Source of the DNA: a virus
DNA length: 21,998 nt
Direction: 5' to 3' (one strand)
Virus record (IMG/VR): IMGVR_UViG_3300032249_000501
Location: 1 to 21,998 of that record
The notes under the pieces were generated by a model. It was not told the DNA's origin and did not search any database. It saw only the letters and a program-made list of their open reading frames with translations. Position 1 is the first letter of the stretch. The number at the start of each line of letters is the position of its first letter. Shown here piece by piece: positions 5,358 to 11,007 of this stretch. The position numbers and the translations under genes are program-made.

Positions 5358-5777
5358 ATGAAAGAAAAAATATTAGAACTAAGATCATTAGGCTATTCGT
5401 ACAAACAAATCCAAGATAAGCTTGGTTGTTCTAAAGGAACTATAGCTTATCATGTAGGAATGGGTCAAAAAGATAAAACGTCCAAAAGAAGAAAAGATGG
5501 TAGGAATAAAATTAGAAAGTTGATACAGGAGTCGAAACATAATAAGAAATGTGTTGACTGCGGGGAATCATATCCGTACTGGATAATGGAATTTGATCAT
5601 CTATCTAACAAAAAATTCAACATATCAACATTTCAGTCTTATACTAACTCAATAGAAGTAGTTAAAGAAGAAATAGACAAATGTGATATCGTATGTGCCA
5701 ATTGCCACAAGAATAGGACGTTTCAAAGGCTTATCAAGACATGCGATGATGTTTTGATTGATAGCGACTTGGCATAA
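5358..5777 (+). CDS. HNH homing-type endonuclease with N-terminal HTH
   Basis: 139 aa. Residues 1-33 form a helix-turn-helix (LGYSYKQIQDKLGCSKGTIA) for DNA binding. After a basic linker (about 36-64) comes an HNH nuclease: zinc-binding C65/C68, the D80-H81 active-site pair, then C113/C116 with H117, N119 and R120. Free-standing HNH genes of this type are mobile and cleave DNA of related phages. It sits beside the tRNA array, is AT-rich compared with its neighbours and has its own weak promoter, all consistent with an insertion. Its stop lies inside element copy 4. Confidence 0.9.
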   Translation: MKEKILELRSLGYSYKQIQDKLGCSKGTIAYHVGMGQKDKTSKRRKDGRNKIRKLIQESKHNKKCVDCGESYPYWIMEFDHLSNKKFNISTFQSYTNSIEVVKEEIDKCDIVCANCHKNRTFQRLIKTCDDVLIDSDLA

Positions 5778-5852
5778 GTCTATATCTGACAAGTGTTTAG
5801 GACACGCGGGGAGGGCCGGGTTCGCCGTAAGTCCTTATGTACCAACAACTTA
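5773..5852 (+). repeat. Four-arm intergenic element, copy 4
   Basis: Arm 1 CATAAGTC (5773-5780) overlaps the end of the HNH gene; arm 2 is degenerate (AAGTGTTTAG, 5791-5800); core GGGCCG (5813-5818); arm 3 CGTAAGTCCTTAT (5826-5838); arm 4 ACTTAT (5848-5853 region). Arm 3 ends 44 bases before the -35 at 5883. Confidence 0.85.
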
Positions 5853-5882
5853 TATCAAATAATATTTTTCTCAAGATTTTTC

Positions 5883-5910
5883 TTGACAATGCCGATCTAT
5901 ATGGTATGAT
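5883..5910 (+). promoter_or_regulatory. Promoter with GCCGAT spacer motif
   Basis: TTGACA (5883-5888), GCCGAT (5891-5896), TATGAT (5905-5910), spacer 16. It drives 5934 and probably 6650 and 7151. Confidence 0.88.
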
Positions 5911-5933
5911 CATAGGACACAAGGGAGAAAAGT

Positions 5934-6638
5934 ATGAAAGTTGCAAACGGTAACGACAAGTTGGGTAAGGGTTGCTTGGTTGTTTCGCGTCCGGTTGGGG
6001 ATACTTGCCCCGATACTTGTGCTTTCCTGCACAATGGATGTTATGCAGAGCAAACCGAGAAGATGTATCCGGGTGTTCGTCCTGCTGGTATGCAGAATGT
6101 TATCACGGAAAAGCATCGCATTCGTGCTATGATTCTTGATGCTATTAGTCAGGGTAAGAGCATCCGTTGGCATGAACGTGGCGATTGGTTTCTCAATGGA
6201 GAGCTAGACTTGGATTATGTTGCCAACGTGACGGATGCTTGTGAGAGTATTCTTGCCGATGGTACTAAGCTGCCCGATATGTGGTTTTATACTCATATTT
6301 ACGATTCTCGACTTGTGAGTCTGGAAAAGTATATGAATGTATATGCCAGCATTCATAACGATCAGGATATGGGTGAAGCGTTGGCACAAGGTTTCAAGCT
6401 GTTCGCATGGTGCGACAGCGACCAGAAGATTGCACCGAAGCGTCCTCGTAACAAGGCAAAGGCCGACGCATGGCGAAAAGCATTGCCGAAGCTGGTGATT
6501 CTCAATGGCACGAAGTTTGTAACCTGTCCAGAAATCAGGCGTGGTCGTGGCGTTGTCACTTGCACACCGACTAAGGGTAGTGTAACATGTGATCTCTGCG
6601 TTCGCGGTTTGGCTAACGTTTTGTTTCCCTCTCACTAA
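5934..6638 (+). CDS. Cys-rich gp88-like phage protein
   Basis: 234 aa. It resembles the phage gp88-type family: an N-terminal Cys cluster (C14, C25, C29, C36 in CPDTCAFLHNGCYAE), a central RWHERGDWFLNGE (78-90), HIYDSR (121-126), and a C-terminal cluster C198, C210, C219, C222 ending in a PxH tail (FPSH). The spacing suggests bound metal or an iron-sulphur centre. Function in phages is not established. AAGGGAGAAAAG precedes the start. Codons are T/C-ending and CGT-rich, suggesting good expression. Confidence 0.8.
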   Translation: MKVANGNDKLGKGCLVVSRPVGDTCPDTCAFLHNGCYAEQTEKMYPGVRPAGMQNVITEKHRIRAMILDAISQGKSIRWHERGDWFLNGELDLDYVANVTDACESILADGTKLPDMWFYTHIYDSRLVSLEKYMNVYASIHNDQDMGEALAQGFKLFAWCDSDQKIAPKRPRNKAKADAWRKALPKLVILNGTKFVTCPEIRRGRGVVTCTPTKGSVTCDLCVRGLANVLFPSH

Positions 6639-6649
6639 GGATTATATAT

Positions 6650-7141
6650 ATGGGCGTTTGTGTTGGTAAGTATGATAACTGTGGAAGCCGTTCACAGTTT
6701 TATATTATAGATGAACAGCGTGGTTTCAAGGATTTTGAGACTGAGGAAGATGCACAGTATGCACACTATGTGCAGAGTAAACTGGCCTATCATAATCTTG
6801 CCCCAAGGGTATTGAGTGAGATTGGAAAGATTCGATATCGTCACGATATGGAATTGTCGGGCTGGGGATATATTACAGAGATTGCAGAGATGATCGGTTG
6901 TGGTGGCAACGATTGCGACTGCGGTGACTGTGAAGATATATCTGATGCTAAATATAAGCAGATATATAAACTTTGTAGAAAGATAGCTGATCTTGGTCTA
7001 GAGTTTATGGACGCTCATATTGGTAACGTTGGATATGTCAAGCGTAATGGAAAGAAAGTCTTAGTGTGTATTGACTGCGGTCAAGAGAGTGTGTATGATT
7101 CAGATGTTGATGACAACCCCGTTGGATATATAAACATATAA
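6650..7141 (+). CDS. Minimal protein-kinase-fold protein
   Basis: 163 aa. The C-terminal part has the kinase catalytic-loop pattern D121-x-H123-x-x-N126 followed, after a short strand, by VLVCIDCG (D142, G144), which corresponds to the metal-binding DFG-type motif. The N-terminal lobe is very short: the helix at 33-58 (DAQYAHYVQSKLAYHNLAP) and strand WGYITEIAEMIG fit, but no clear ATP-binding lysine is visible. A Cys-rich insert (CGGNDCDCGDC, 84-94) may bind zinc. Such mini-kinases occur in phages; the substrate is unknown. Confidence 0.65.
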   Translation: MGVCVGKYDNCGSRSQFYIIDEQRGFKDFETEEDAQYAHYVQSKLAYHNLAPRVLSEIGKIRYRHDMELSGWGYITEIAEMIGCGGNDCDCGDCEDISDAKYKQIYKLCRKIADLGLEFMDAHIGNVGYVKRNGKKVLVCIDCGQESVYDSDVDDNPVGYINI

Positions 7142-7150
7142 GGGAAGAAA

Positions 7151-7381
7151 ATGTCTAAATACTACATAAAGTGTGGCAGTCTAGAACTAATCTACAGTAC
7201 CGATAAGAATAGAGAAGAGGCGGCGGCGACAGCATTAGGTGAAACTAATAAGTTTGATGTATTAGATGAACATTTCTACATAGATGAACGTGGATTTAGA
7301 GACTATACCAATGCAGACAAAGAAACTACAGTAATAACCACTAAGAAAGTAATTAAATTAGCTAAATGGGAGATGGAATAA
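7151..7381 (+). CDS. Small conserved phage protein, 76 aa
   Basis: Begins MSKYYIKCGSLELIYSTDKN, then EEAAATAL and HFYIDERGFRD. The beta-strand, helix, then FYxDERGFR pattern recurs in many phage hypothetical proteins, but I know no function. GGGAAG precedes the ATG. AT-rich codons. Last gene before element copy 5. Confidence 0.75.
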   Translation: MSKYYIKCGSLELIYSTDKNREEAAATALGETNKFDVLDEHFYIDERGFRDYTNADKETTVITTKKVIKLAKWEME

Positions 7382-7384
7382 TGA

Positions 7385-7464
7385 CGTAAACCCTTGCTGC
7401 CATTAGACTTATGGCTAGCGGGGCCGGGAGCATTTGACGTAAGTCCTTATCCAACATAGACTTA
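7385..7464 (+). repeat. Four-arm intergenic element, copy 5
   Basis: Arm 1 CGTAAACCCTT (7385-7395), degenerate arm 2 (ATTAGACTTATGG, 7402-7414), core GGGGCCGGG (7420-7428), arm 3 CGTAAGTCCTTAT (7438-7450), arm 4 ACTTAG (7460-7465 region). No clear promoter follows this copy. Confidence 0.82.
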
Positions 7465-7512
7465 GAAACAATCCGAAAAAAGTCTAAAGGTCTATAGGGA
7501 GAAGTGTCGATA

Positions 7513-7557
7513 ATGTATGTATGGACGTTAGACGTAGAAATAGGAGAGAGATTGTGA
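7513..7557 (+). CDS. Possible 14-aa leader peptide
   Basis: ATG at 7513 follows GGGAG (7498-7502) at a good distance and encodes MYVWTLDVEIGERL. Its stop TGA overlaps a GTG (GTGA, 7554-7557) that has its own GGAGAG site, a typical translational-coupling arrangement for the following gene. Very short, so low confidence. Confidence 0.3.
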   Translation: MYVWTLDVEIGERL

Positions 7558-7919
7558 TTCAGTGGGTAGGTATCTTGATTGCTGTGGTTGGGTTGGCGTA
7601 TAACGGGATAAAGGACTATCAAAAGGGTGACATTAAATTTCCAAAAATGCCCCAGAAAGAGGTCTTGACAAAGCCCGTTTATCCTATACAATACTGTCTG
7701 ATGGCTTACGATCCTAATATTGATAAGGTTTTCTATCTACACGAAAATGGAATATGGCATGATTACGCTCCACAACAACGACGATATGCAGCGACCACGA
7801 CGCAATATCATCAAGGTCAAGAAGGTTATGCCGTGGGAAATGCGGCAGGGTCACAAGGAACATCGGGATACCGTTATGGACAATCGCCCCAAGCGTTTGC
7901 GAACACGCCGCGATATTGA
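7521..7919 (+). CDS. Membrane-anchored protein with Gly/Gln/Tyr-rich tail
   Basis: 132 aa from the ATG at 7521. A transmembrane segment (VIQWVGILIAVVGLAYNG, about 12-29) is followed by a soluble part and a low-complexity tail rich in Gly, Gln, Tyr and Ala (GYAVGNAAGSQGTSGYRYG). The ATG at 7521 lacks a ribosome site; the in-frame GTG at 7554 has GGAGAGAG upstream and may be the true start, giving 121 aa. Function unknown. Confidence 0.65.
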   Translation: MDVRRRNRREIVIQWVGILIAVVGLAYNGIKDYQKGDIKFPKMPQKEVLTKPVYPIQYCLMAYDPNIDKVFYLHENGIWHDYAPQQRRYAATTTQYHQGQEGYAVGNAAGSQGTSGYRYGQSPQAFANTPRY

Positions 7920-7933
7920 GAGGAGTTGGCGAG

Positions 7934-8086
7934 ATGAGTATGATATGTGAAGAATGCGGCAGTGATAAGATTGGATATGATGCTTGGGTAGACCAAGATG
8001 GTAATGTAGTTGGTGGCCCATACGACAATTGCTTGTGCATGGATTGTGGACATAATACTGCTGTTGAAGAAAGAGATATTGCTTGA
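7934..8086 (+). CDS. Zinc-ribbon protein, 50 aa
   Basis: CxxC at C5/C8 and CLCMDC (C33, C35, C38) form a rubredoxin-like zinc ribbon; the segment between reads KIGYDAWVDQDGNVVGG. Small proteins of this pattern are common in phages, with unproven roles. GAGGAG precedes the start. Its last codons (GCT TGA) overlap the -35 of the next promoter. Confidence 0.7.
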   Translation: MSMICEECGSDKIGYDAWVDQDGNVVGGPYDNCLCMDCGHNTAVEERDIA

Positions 8087-8110
8087 CAAACCGATAATAG
8101 AGTGTATAAT
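8083..8110 (+). promoter_or_regulatory. Strong CCGAT promoter for a non-coding stretch
   Basis: TTGACA (8083-8088), CCGAT (8091-8095), TATAAT (8105-8110), spacer 16. No gene follows for about 340 bases, so it probably makes an untranslated or leader RNA. Confidence 0.85.
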
Positions 8111-8451
8111 GATTGAAGAACAAGCAAATGCTTGTTGGTTATGTCGGGCCGAGTAGCCGGTAACAGCGGTGATGGATGTCCTAGGAAACGTCCACCACAA
8201 TCGGTCCTAACAATACAATCATGCGTGGGTCTAGCGACTAGATTGGGATAACCTATTCGAAAAAGTGTAGTAATTCCTTTATTCGGAAGGCTATGCCACC
8301 GATGGATATACACTTGACAACGGGGTTATACGTTGGATAGAATACCAATCTATGGAGGTGCGATTCCTCTGCCACGCCCTAATACAACCAGTAACCGTTC
8401 CCAAAAGCCAGACTAAGTGTTGTTTTATTAATGGTGGAAAAGGAGATGATG
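8111..8451 (+). ncRNA. Candidate structured non-coding RNA, unassigned
   Basis: About 340 bases without a gene after a strong promoter. Potential stems: a 5' hairpin AACAAGC/GCTTGTT (8119-8136); GGGCCGA/TCGGTCC (8146-8152 with 8201-8207) enclosing GGATG/CGTCC (8174-8178, 8189-8193) extended by GGT/ACC; TCTAG-CGA-CTAGA (8230-8242); TTCC/GGAA (8274-8288); and a T-arm-like hairpin GGAGG TGCGATT CCTCT (8354-8370) followed by CCACGC (8372-8377), which can pair with GCGTGG (8223-8228). It matches no canonical tRNA, tmRNA or riboswitch that I know. A second promoter lies inside, so the 3' part may be a separate leader. Confidence 0.5.
8314..8343 (+). promoter_or_regulatory. Internal promoter before the gene at 8452
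   Basis: TTGACA (8314-8319), 18-base spacer, TAGAAT (8338-8343). Transcription would start near 8350, leaving about 100 bases of leader with the T-arm-like hairpin. Confidence 0.65.
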
Positions 8452-8661
8452 ATGACTAAGGACAATATTATTGCCGCTAAAACATTTATTCAAGTGCGGG
8501 ACGAACTCGTAGAACTTAAAAGTTTGGTTAGAGAGTTTATTGACGAGATCGAACATGTGCCTTTTAGGGCTGTTGACTGTGACCAAGAAGCCGTGTATGA
8601 TTTGTGGAACAAACTAATTAAAGCAGCAGGATCGAACAATGACCGTTTCCGAACTGATTGA
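8452..8661 (+). CDS. Hypothetical helical protein, 69 aa
   Basis: Begins MTKDNIIAAKTFIQVRDELV; mostly amphipathic helix (VELKSLVREFIDEIEHV). AAAAGGAG at 8439-8445 points to the ATG at 8449 or 8452 rather than the in-frame ATGs at 8431 and 8446. Overlaps the next gene by 23 bases. Function unknown. Confidence 0.65.
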   Translation: MTKDNIIAAKTFIQVRDELVELKSLVREFIDEIEHVPFRAVDCDQEAVYDLWNKLIKAAGSNNDRFRTD

Positions 8662-8863
8662 GCAGTTGAAGGGTTATCCATCCGATATGAGGGTATTGAC
8701 TCTTGGGTATGAGGATGGGTTTAACGATATTAATCTTAGCACGGATGATATTGTATTCAATTTCAACAATAAAGATACTTGGTATTATGGGCCGCATGAG
8801 TGTGTTAGGTTTGCTGAGGGTGACAAGGGAGAAAAGTGTGTGATTGTTGGGAGGGGAAAGTAA
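8639..8863 (+). CDS. Small conserved protein of MTVSELIEQLK type
   Basis: 74 aa. The opening MTVSELIEQLKGYPSDMRVL, with a following GYEDGFNDI, is typical of a widespread small family of phages and bacteria (helix, then P-D-x-V strand, then EGGxDDI-like loop). Function unproven. GGATCG before the ATG serves as ribosome site. The next gene starts at the A of its stop codon. Confidence 0.8.
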   Translation: MTVSELIEQLKGYPSDMRVLTLGYEDGFNDINLSTDDIVFNFNNKDTWYYGPHECVRFAEGDKGEKCVIVGRGK

Positions 8864-9117
8864 TGGAATGGCTTAGTTTTTTTGGTCATCGTCGCCCTAT
8901 TAATGGTCAAAAGATTATCTATTATGGTGAGCCTATTGGTGTGTGGCGTGGAACATATAGGATAAATTATGAGGATGCTTTTTGTATCCATAATATTGAC
9001 TGTGGAGAAGCTCCCGGCAATGTAGACTATATGGATGCTCCGTGGTGGATGCCAGATGAGGGACAACCAAAACCACCACCACCAAAAGAACATTACCCAA
9101 AGGATTATCCGTCATAA
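8863..9117 (+). CDS. DUF551-like small protein, 84 aa
   Basis: The layout RRPINGQKIIYYGEP...GVWRGTYR, then a W-W-M-P segment (APWWMPDEG) and a proline-rich end (PKPPPPKEHYP) resembles DUF551 proteins, which have a WI...LPxxG...V start and end in thWMPLPxPP. The family is common in phages, function unknown. The ATG at 8863 overlaps the previous stop and has GAGGGG upstream, preferred over the in-frame ATG at 8836. Confidence 0.7.
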   Translation: MEWLSFFGHRRPINGQKIIYYGEPIGVWRGTYRINYEDAFCIHNIDCGEAPGNVDYMDAPWWMPDEGQPKPPPPKEHYPKDYPS

Positions 9118-9254
9118 TGGACAAAGGTCTAAAAATACTTAGCGATATTTGCCCGTGTGGGGAGTGTGATACTCTGGTATGGAGATATGATAATAATGGG
9201 GTTATCTGGAAGTTTTGCCAGCAGTGTCATTGGTGGTTTATTGGTAACTCATGA
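9117..9254 (+). CDS. Zinc-ribbon protein, 45 aa
   Basis: CPCGEC (C12, C14, C17) and CQQC (C34, C37) form a compact zinc ribbon with an aromatic tail (HWWFIGNS). The ATG shares a base with the previous stop, continuing the 8452-8639-8863-9117 chain of coupled genes. Function unknown. Confidence 0.7.
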   Translation: MDKGLKILSDICPCGECDTLVWRYDNNGVIWKFCQQCHWWFIGNS

Positions 9255-9256
9255 CA

Positions 9257-9323
9257 GGATAAGGACTTAGGGAAAGCCGGGCGGGCCGGACTCATCGTAA
9301 GTCCTTATGTAGCAACGACTTAT
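9257..9323 (+). repeat. Four-arm intergenic element, copy 6
   Basis: Lacks arm 1. Arm 2 ATAAGGACTTAG (9259-9270), core GCGGGCCG (9281-9288), arm 3 CGTAAGTCCTTAT (9296-9308), arm 4 ACTTAT (9318-9323). Arm 3 ends 46 bases before the -35 at 9355. It starts three bases after the upstream stop codon. Confidence 0.9.
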
Positions 9324-9354
9324 GTCACACCAAATTTTTTCTCAAGAAATCCTC

Positions 9355-9382
9355 TTGACAAGTCGATATAGTATGATAGAAT
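9355..9382 (+). promoter_or_regulatory. Promoter with CGAT spacer motif
   Basis: TTGACA (9355-9360), TCGATATA (9363-9370), TAGAAT (9377-9382), spacer 16. The transcript has a leader of about 40 bases before the ATG at 9428. Confidence 0.82.
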
Positions 9383-9427
9383 GATTGGAGTAACGGTTGA
9401 TGATTCCACTAACAAACGAGGTTCTAT

Positions 9428-9676
9428 ATGAAGAAGTTTGCGTTTACGGTTGATGTTGTCGGTGTTGATGCTGATGTCGAGGAGATTGTTGGTACGATTC
9501 GTAAGGCCGTACAGTCTCACGGGACGTACAATTGTGTCGATCATGTTGATACTACGGAGTTTACCGATCAGGGTCTGAAGGTTTGGACTAAGCGTAAGAT
9601 TGGCGTGAGTCTTGCCCAGCCCAAGAAGAAGAAGGCTCCCAAGGCTGATGTCGTTGCCGAGACGGCACAGGGTTGA
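9428..9676 (+). CDS. Hypothetical protein, 82 aa, Lys-rich tail
   Basis: Begins MKKFAFTVDVVGVDADVEEI with an alternating strand-helix pattern that suggests a small ferredoxin-like alpha/beta fold (residues 1-58), followed by a basic, disordered tail (QPKKKKAPKADVV). The tail could bind nucleic acid. T/C-ending codons suggest high expression. Function unknown. Confidence 0.75.
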   Translation: MKKFAFTVDVVGVDADVEEIVGTIRKAVQSHGTYNCVDHVDTTEFTDQGLKVWTKRKIGVSLAQPKKKKAPKADVVAETAQG

Positions 9677-9701
9677 TTTTCTAAAGGTTATATGCTAGAA
9701 T
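9673..9701 (+). promoter_or_regulatory. Promoter overlapping the end of the previous gene
   Basis: TTGATT (9673-9678), 17-base spacer, TAGAAT (9696-9701). The -35 contains the stop TGA of the upstream gene. CGAT lies just after the -10 (9704-9707). Confidence 0.65.
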
Positions 9702-9704
9702 GTC

Positions 9705-9736
9705 GATACTGGGTGAAGCGGTAGTAACCCAGTATC
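9705..9736 (+). promoter_or_regulatory. Perfect 10-bp hairpin at the 5' end of a transcript
   Basis: GATACTGGGT (9705-9714) and ACCCAGTATC (9727-9736) with a 12-base loop, starting about at the expected transcription start. It may protect the RNA 5' end or be an operator. Confidence 0.75.
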
Positions 9737-9765
9737 CATTCTGGCGATCTTGTAAGGAAAGAAAA

Positions 9766-9903
9766 ATGAAGATTCTTGGGTTGAATGACGATACTAAGTA
9801 TGGTAAGATTGTTAGTATCGCGGCTGATGGTGTGACGTTTGTTTCTAATGGTAAGAGGGTTGTGTATACCCTTGCTGATGTTGAGAAGATGTTTTCTATC
9901 TAA
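9766..9903 (+). CDS. Small SH3-like hypothetical protein, 45 aa
   Basis: Begins MKILGLNDDTKYGKIVSIAA; short beta-strands with DGVTFVSNGKRVVYTLADV look like a tiny beta-barrel (KOW/SH3-like), an impression only. The ATG at 9766 has AAGGAAAG upstream; an in-frame ATG at 9700 overlaps the -10 box and would read through the 5' hairpin, so it is rejected. Confidence 0.7.
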   Translation: MKILGLNDDTKYGKIVSIAADGVTFVSNGKRVVYTLADVEKMFSI

Positions 9904-9917
9904 GGGAGAATTTGAAT

Positions 9918-10127
9918 ATGAATAATTTTGCAAGTCTGCGTAAGGATCGCCATATCCGTTGCAAGTATCCTCTGCATGGAACTAAGAACGTGCTTAAGTT
10001 CCACACTGGACGTATCCTGCGCGTTGGTAACGGTCCTAACGGCAAGTATGCCGTGGTCCGTGCGATGGATAACACGGTGCGAACGCTGCTGTGCGATAAG
10101 ATGCTGGAAACGCACTGCTACCGTTGA
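9918..10127 (+). CDS. Hypothetical protein, 69 aa
   Basis: Begins MNNFASLRKDRHIRC; basic, with strand-like segments (TGRILRVGNGPNGKYAVVRA, then TLLCDKMLET). It resembles the preceding 45-aa protein in its strand-turn-strand and DKM/EKM ending, so both may be small beta-barrels. GGGAG (9904-9908) supports ATG 9918 over TTG 9912. Function unknown. Confidence 0.72.
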   Translation: MNNFASLRKDRHIRCKYPLHGTKNVLKFHTGRILRVGNGPNGKYAVVRAMDNTVRTLLCDKMLETHCYR

Positions 10128-10133
10128 TCTCCC

Positions 10134-10162
10134 TTGACGATGCGGGTGGTACATGCTATAAT
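10134..10162 (+). promoter_or_regulatory. tRNA promoter with 9-bp palindrome around the -10
   Basis: TTGACG (10134-10139), 17-base spacer, TATAAT (10157-10162). A perfect inverted repeat, GGGTGGTAC (10144-10152) and GTACCACCC (10168-10176), encloses the -10, so a bound protein would block this promoter. Confidence 0.8.
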
Positions 10163-10182
10163 AGTGTGTACCACCCGTTATC

Positions 10183-10262
10183 GCTCCCGTGCCGGTGGTT
10201 CCCGGCAACGACTCTTATAAGGTCGTCCGAAAGGGGACTTGGTTCGATTCCAAGCGGGAGTA
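10183..10262 (+). tRNA. Unusual long-variable-arm tRNA, anticodon UAU
   Basis: Acceptor GCTCCCG/CGGGAGT (G1-U72 at the end), D-stem GCCGG/CCGGC with a 6-base loop, anticodon stem CGACT/GGTCG around CTTATAA (anticodon TAT at 10216-10218), variable arm TCC-GAAA-GGGGA, T-arm CTTGG TTCGATT CCAAG, discriminator A. UAU would be isoleucine (AUA), but isoleucine tRNAs have a short variable loop, so identity is uncertain. Confidence 0.82.
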
Positions 10263-10517
10263 TTATTTTTGGACAATAAAATAGGATCGTGTGCTATTGC
10301 CCTTATTCTTAGCTTTGTATGTTGGTAATTGACAGTCGCAATTTGGACATACAATCCTAAGATTATCTAGCTTATTATTATTAGATTTACCATCAATATG
10401 ATCTACAATTAGAGTAATAGGTTTTCCGTTCCAGTTGTCTCCAGACTGTCCACAAATCATACAGTTATTTCCATTTGACACAGGAGGCTCTGTATGGTAG
10501 ACTAGATTTTTCATCAT
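10263..10517 (-). CDS. HNH endonuclease, minus strand
   Basis: 84 aa. Zinc ligands C19/C22 and C57/C60 flank the active-site pair D39-H40 (VDHIDGKSNNNKLDNL, N52), ending CPNCDCQLPTYKAKN: a compact HNH nuclease of the free-standing phage type. An in-frame stop immediately precedes the start, so there is no N-terminal DNA-binding domain. The only clear minus-strand gene in the window; its stop abuts the 3' end of the tRNA at 10262, and both facts suggest insertion as a mobile homing gene. Ribosome site weak. Confidence 0.88.
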   Translation of the reverse strand: MMKNLVYHTEPPVSNGNNCMICGQSGDNWNGKPITLIVDHIDGKSNNNKLDNLRIVCPNCDCQLPTYKAKNKGNSTRSYFIVQK

Positions 10518-10534
10518 TCACATAGGGAGATAAA

Positions 10535-10591
10535 TTGATAGAACTTATGATTATGATATTCATATGGAGCTTGCTATATAAACAGGAATAA
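10535..10591 (+). CDS. Possible 18-aa membrane micropeptide
   Basis: TTG at 10535 follows GGGAGA (10525-10530) and encodes a hydrophobic peptide (IELMIMIFIWSLLYKQE after the start). Non-ATG start and tiny length, so doubtful. Confidence 0.25.
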   Translation: MIELMIMIFIWSLLYKQE

Positions 10592-10593
10592 AT

Positions 10594-10602
10594 TGGTATA
10601 AT
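10594..10602 (+). promoter_or_regulatory. Extended -10 promoter candidate
   Basis: TTGGTATAAT has a TGN extension before TATAAT (10597-10602); the -35 is poor (TTGCTA at 10571, spacing 20). It would drive 10682 and 10863. Confidence 0.5.
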
Positions 10603-10681
10603 AACTTCATATAAAGTAACCAATATTCCCCCAAACATTCACGGCAGACCATACAAACATTATAAGAATAAGTAACATATT

Positions 10682-10870
10682 ATGGGTATAACATTTCCAC
10701 TACAGATTGTTACAGTTAAGATTGACTTGTGCATTAGTTCAGAGCAGTGTGATATTAAATCTAAGGAAAGTATTGCAGAGTTCTTGAACAAGAAGTTATA
10801 TGAAGATCCAGAGTTCTTTGGCGATTTCGGATCAGAGAACATTCTTGAAGTAAGGGCAGTAGATGATTGA
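10682..10870 (+). CDS. Hypothetical protein, 62 aa
   Basis: Begins MGITFPLQIVTVKIDLCISS, then SKESIAEFLNKKLYEDPEFF. A strand followed by a helix; AT-rich codons. It resembles small phage hypothetical proteins. Ribosome site weak; leader of about 75 bases after the extended -10 promoter. Confidence 0.62.
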   Translation: MGITFPLQIVTVKIDLCISSEQCDIKSKESIAEFLNKKLYEDPEFFGDFGSENILEVRAVDD

Positions 10871-11003
10871 ACTAACAGCTAATGAAATGTGGAAGATCCT
10901 AGATGCTATAACAGCATATAAGAAAGATTATGCAGTAAGTGTAGCAGTCCAGAAAACTATATCTGGTATAGAAAAAAAGTTGAAATCTGAACTGAATAAA
11001 TAG
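10863..11003 (+). CDS. Hypothetical helical protein, 46 aa
   Basis: Begins MIELTANEMWKILDAITAYK and continues as a Lys-rich helix. It overlaps the end of the previous gene by 8 bases. Function unknown; supported by the overlap, the AAGGGCAG site and the position directly before element copy 7. Confidence 0.55.
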   Translation: MIELTANEMWKILDAITAYKKDYAVSVAVQKTISGIEKKLKSELNK

Positions 11004-11007
11004 CAGT

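Noticed and set aside
7491-7502. CTATAGGGAGA, matching the start of the T7 RNA polymerase promoter
   Set aside because: The upstream recognition part of a T7 promoter is absent and no single-subunit RNA polymerase gene is visible; probably chance.
8223-8300. Group I intron core resemblance (GCGACTAGA with a later TAGT)
   Set aside because: The pairing that defines P7 is only 4 bp, P8 cannot be formed convincingly, and no split gene flanks the region.
7714-8313. A 199-codon open frame on the minus strand
   Set aside because: It crosses the ends of two + strand genes, a strong + strand promoter and the structured RNA region, with no recognisable protein features.
8223-8378. A tRNA or tmRNA closed by GCGTGG/CCACGC
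   Set aside because: The T-arm-like hairpin is good, but no D-arm is found, the anticodon-like arm leaves no normal variable loop, and no tag-peptide frame is evident.
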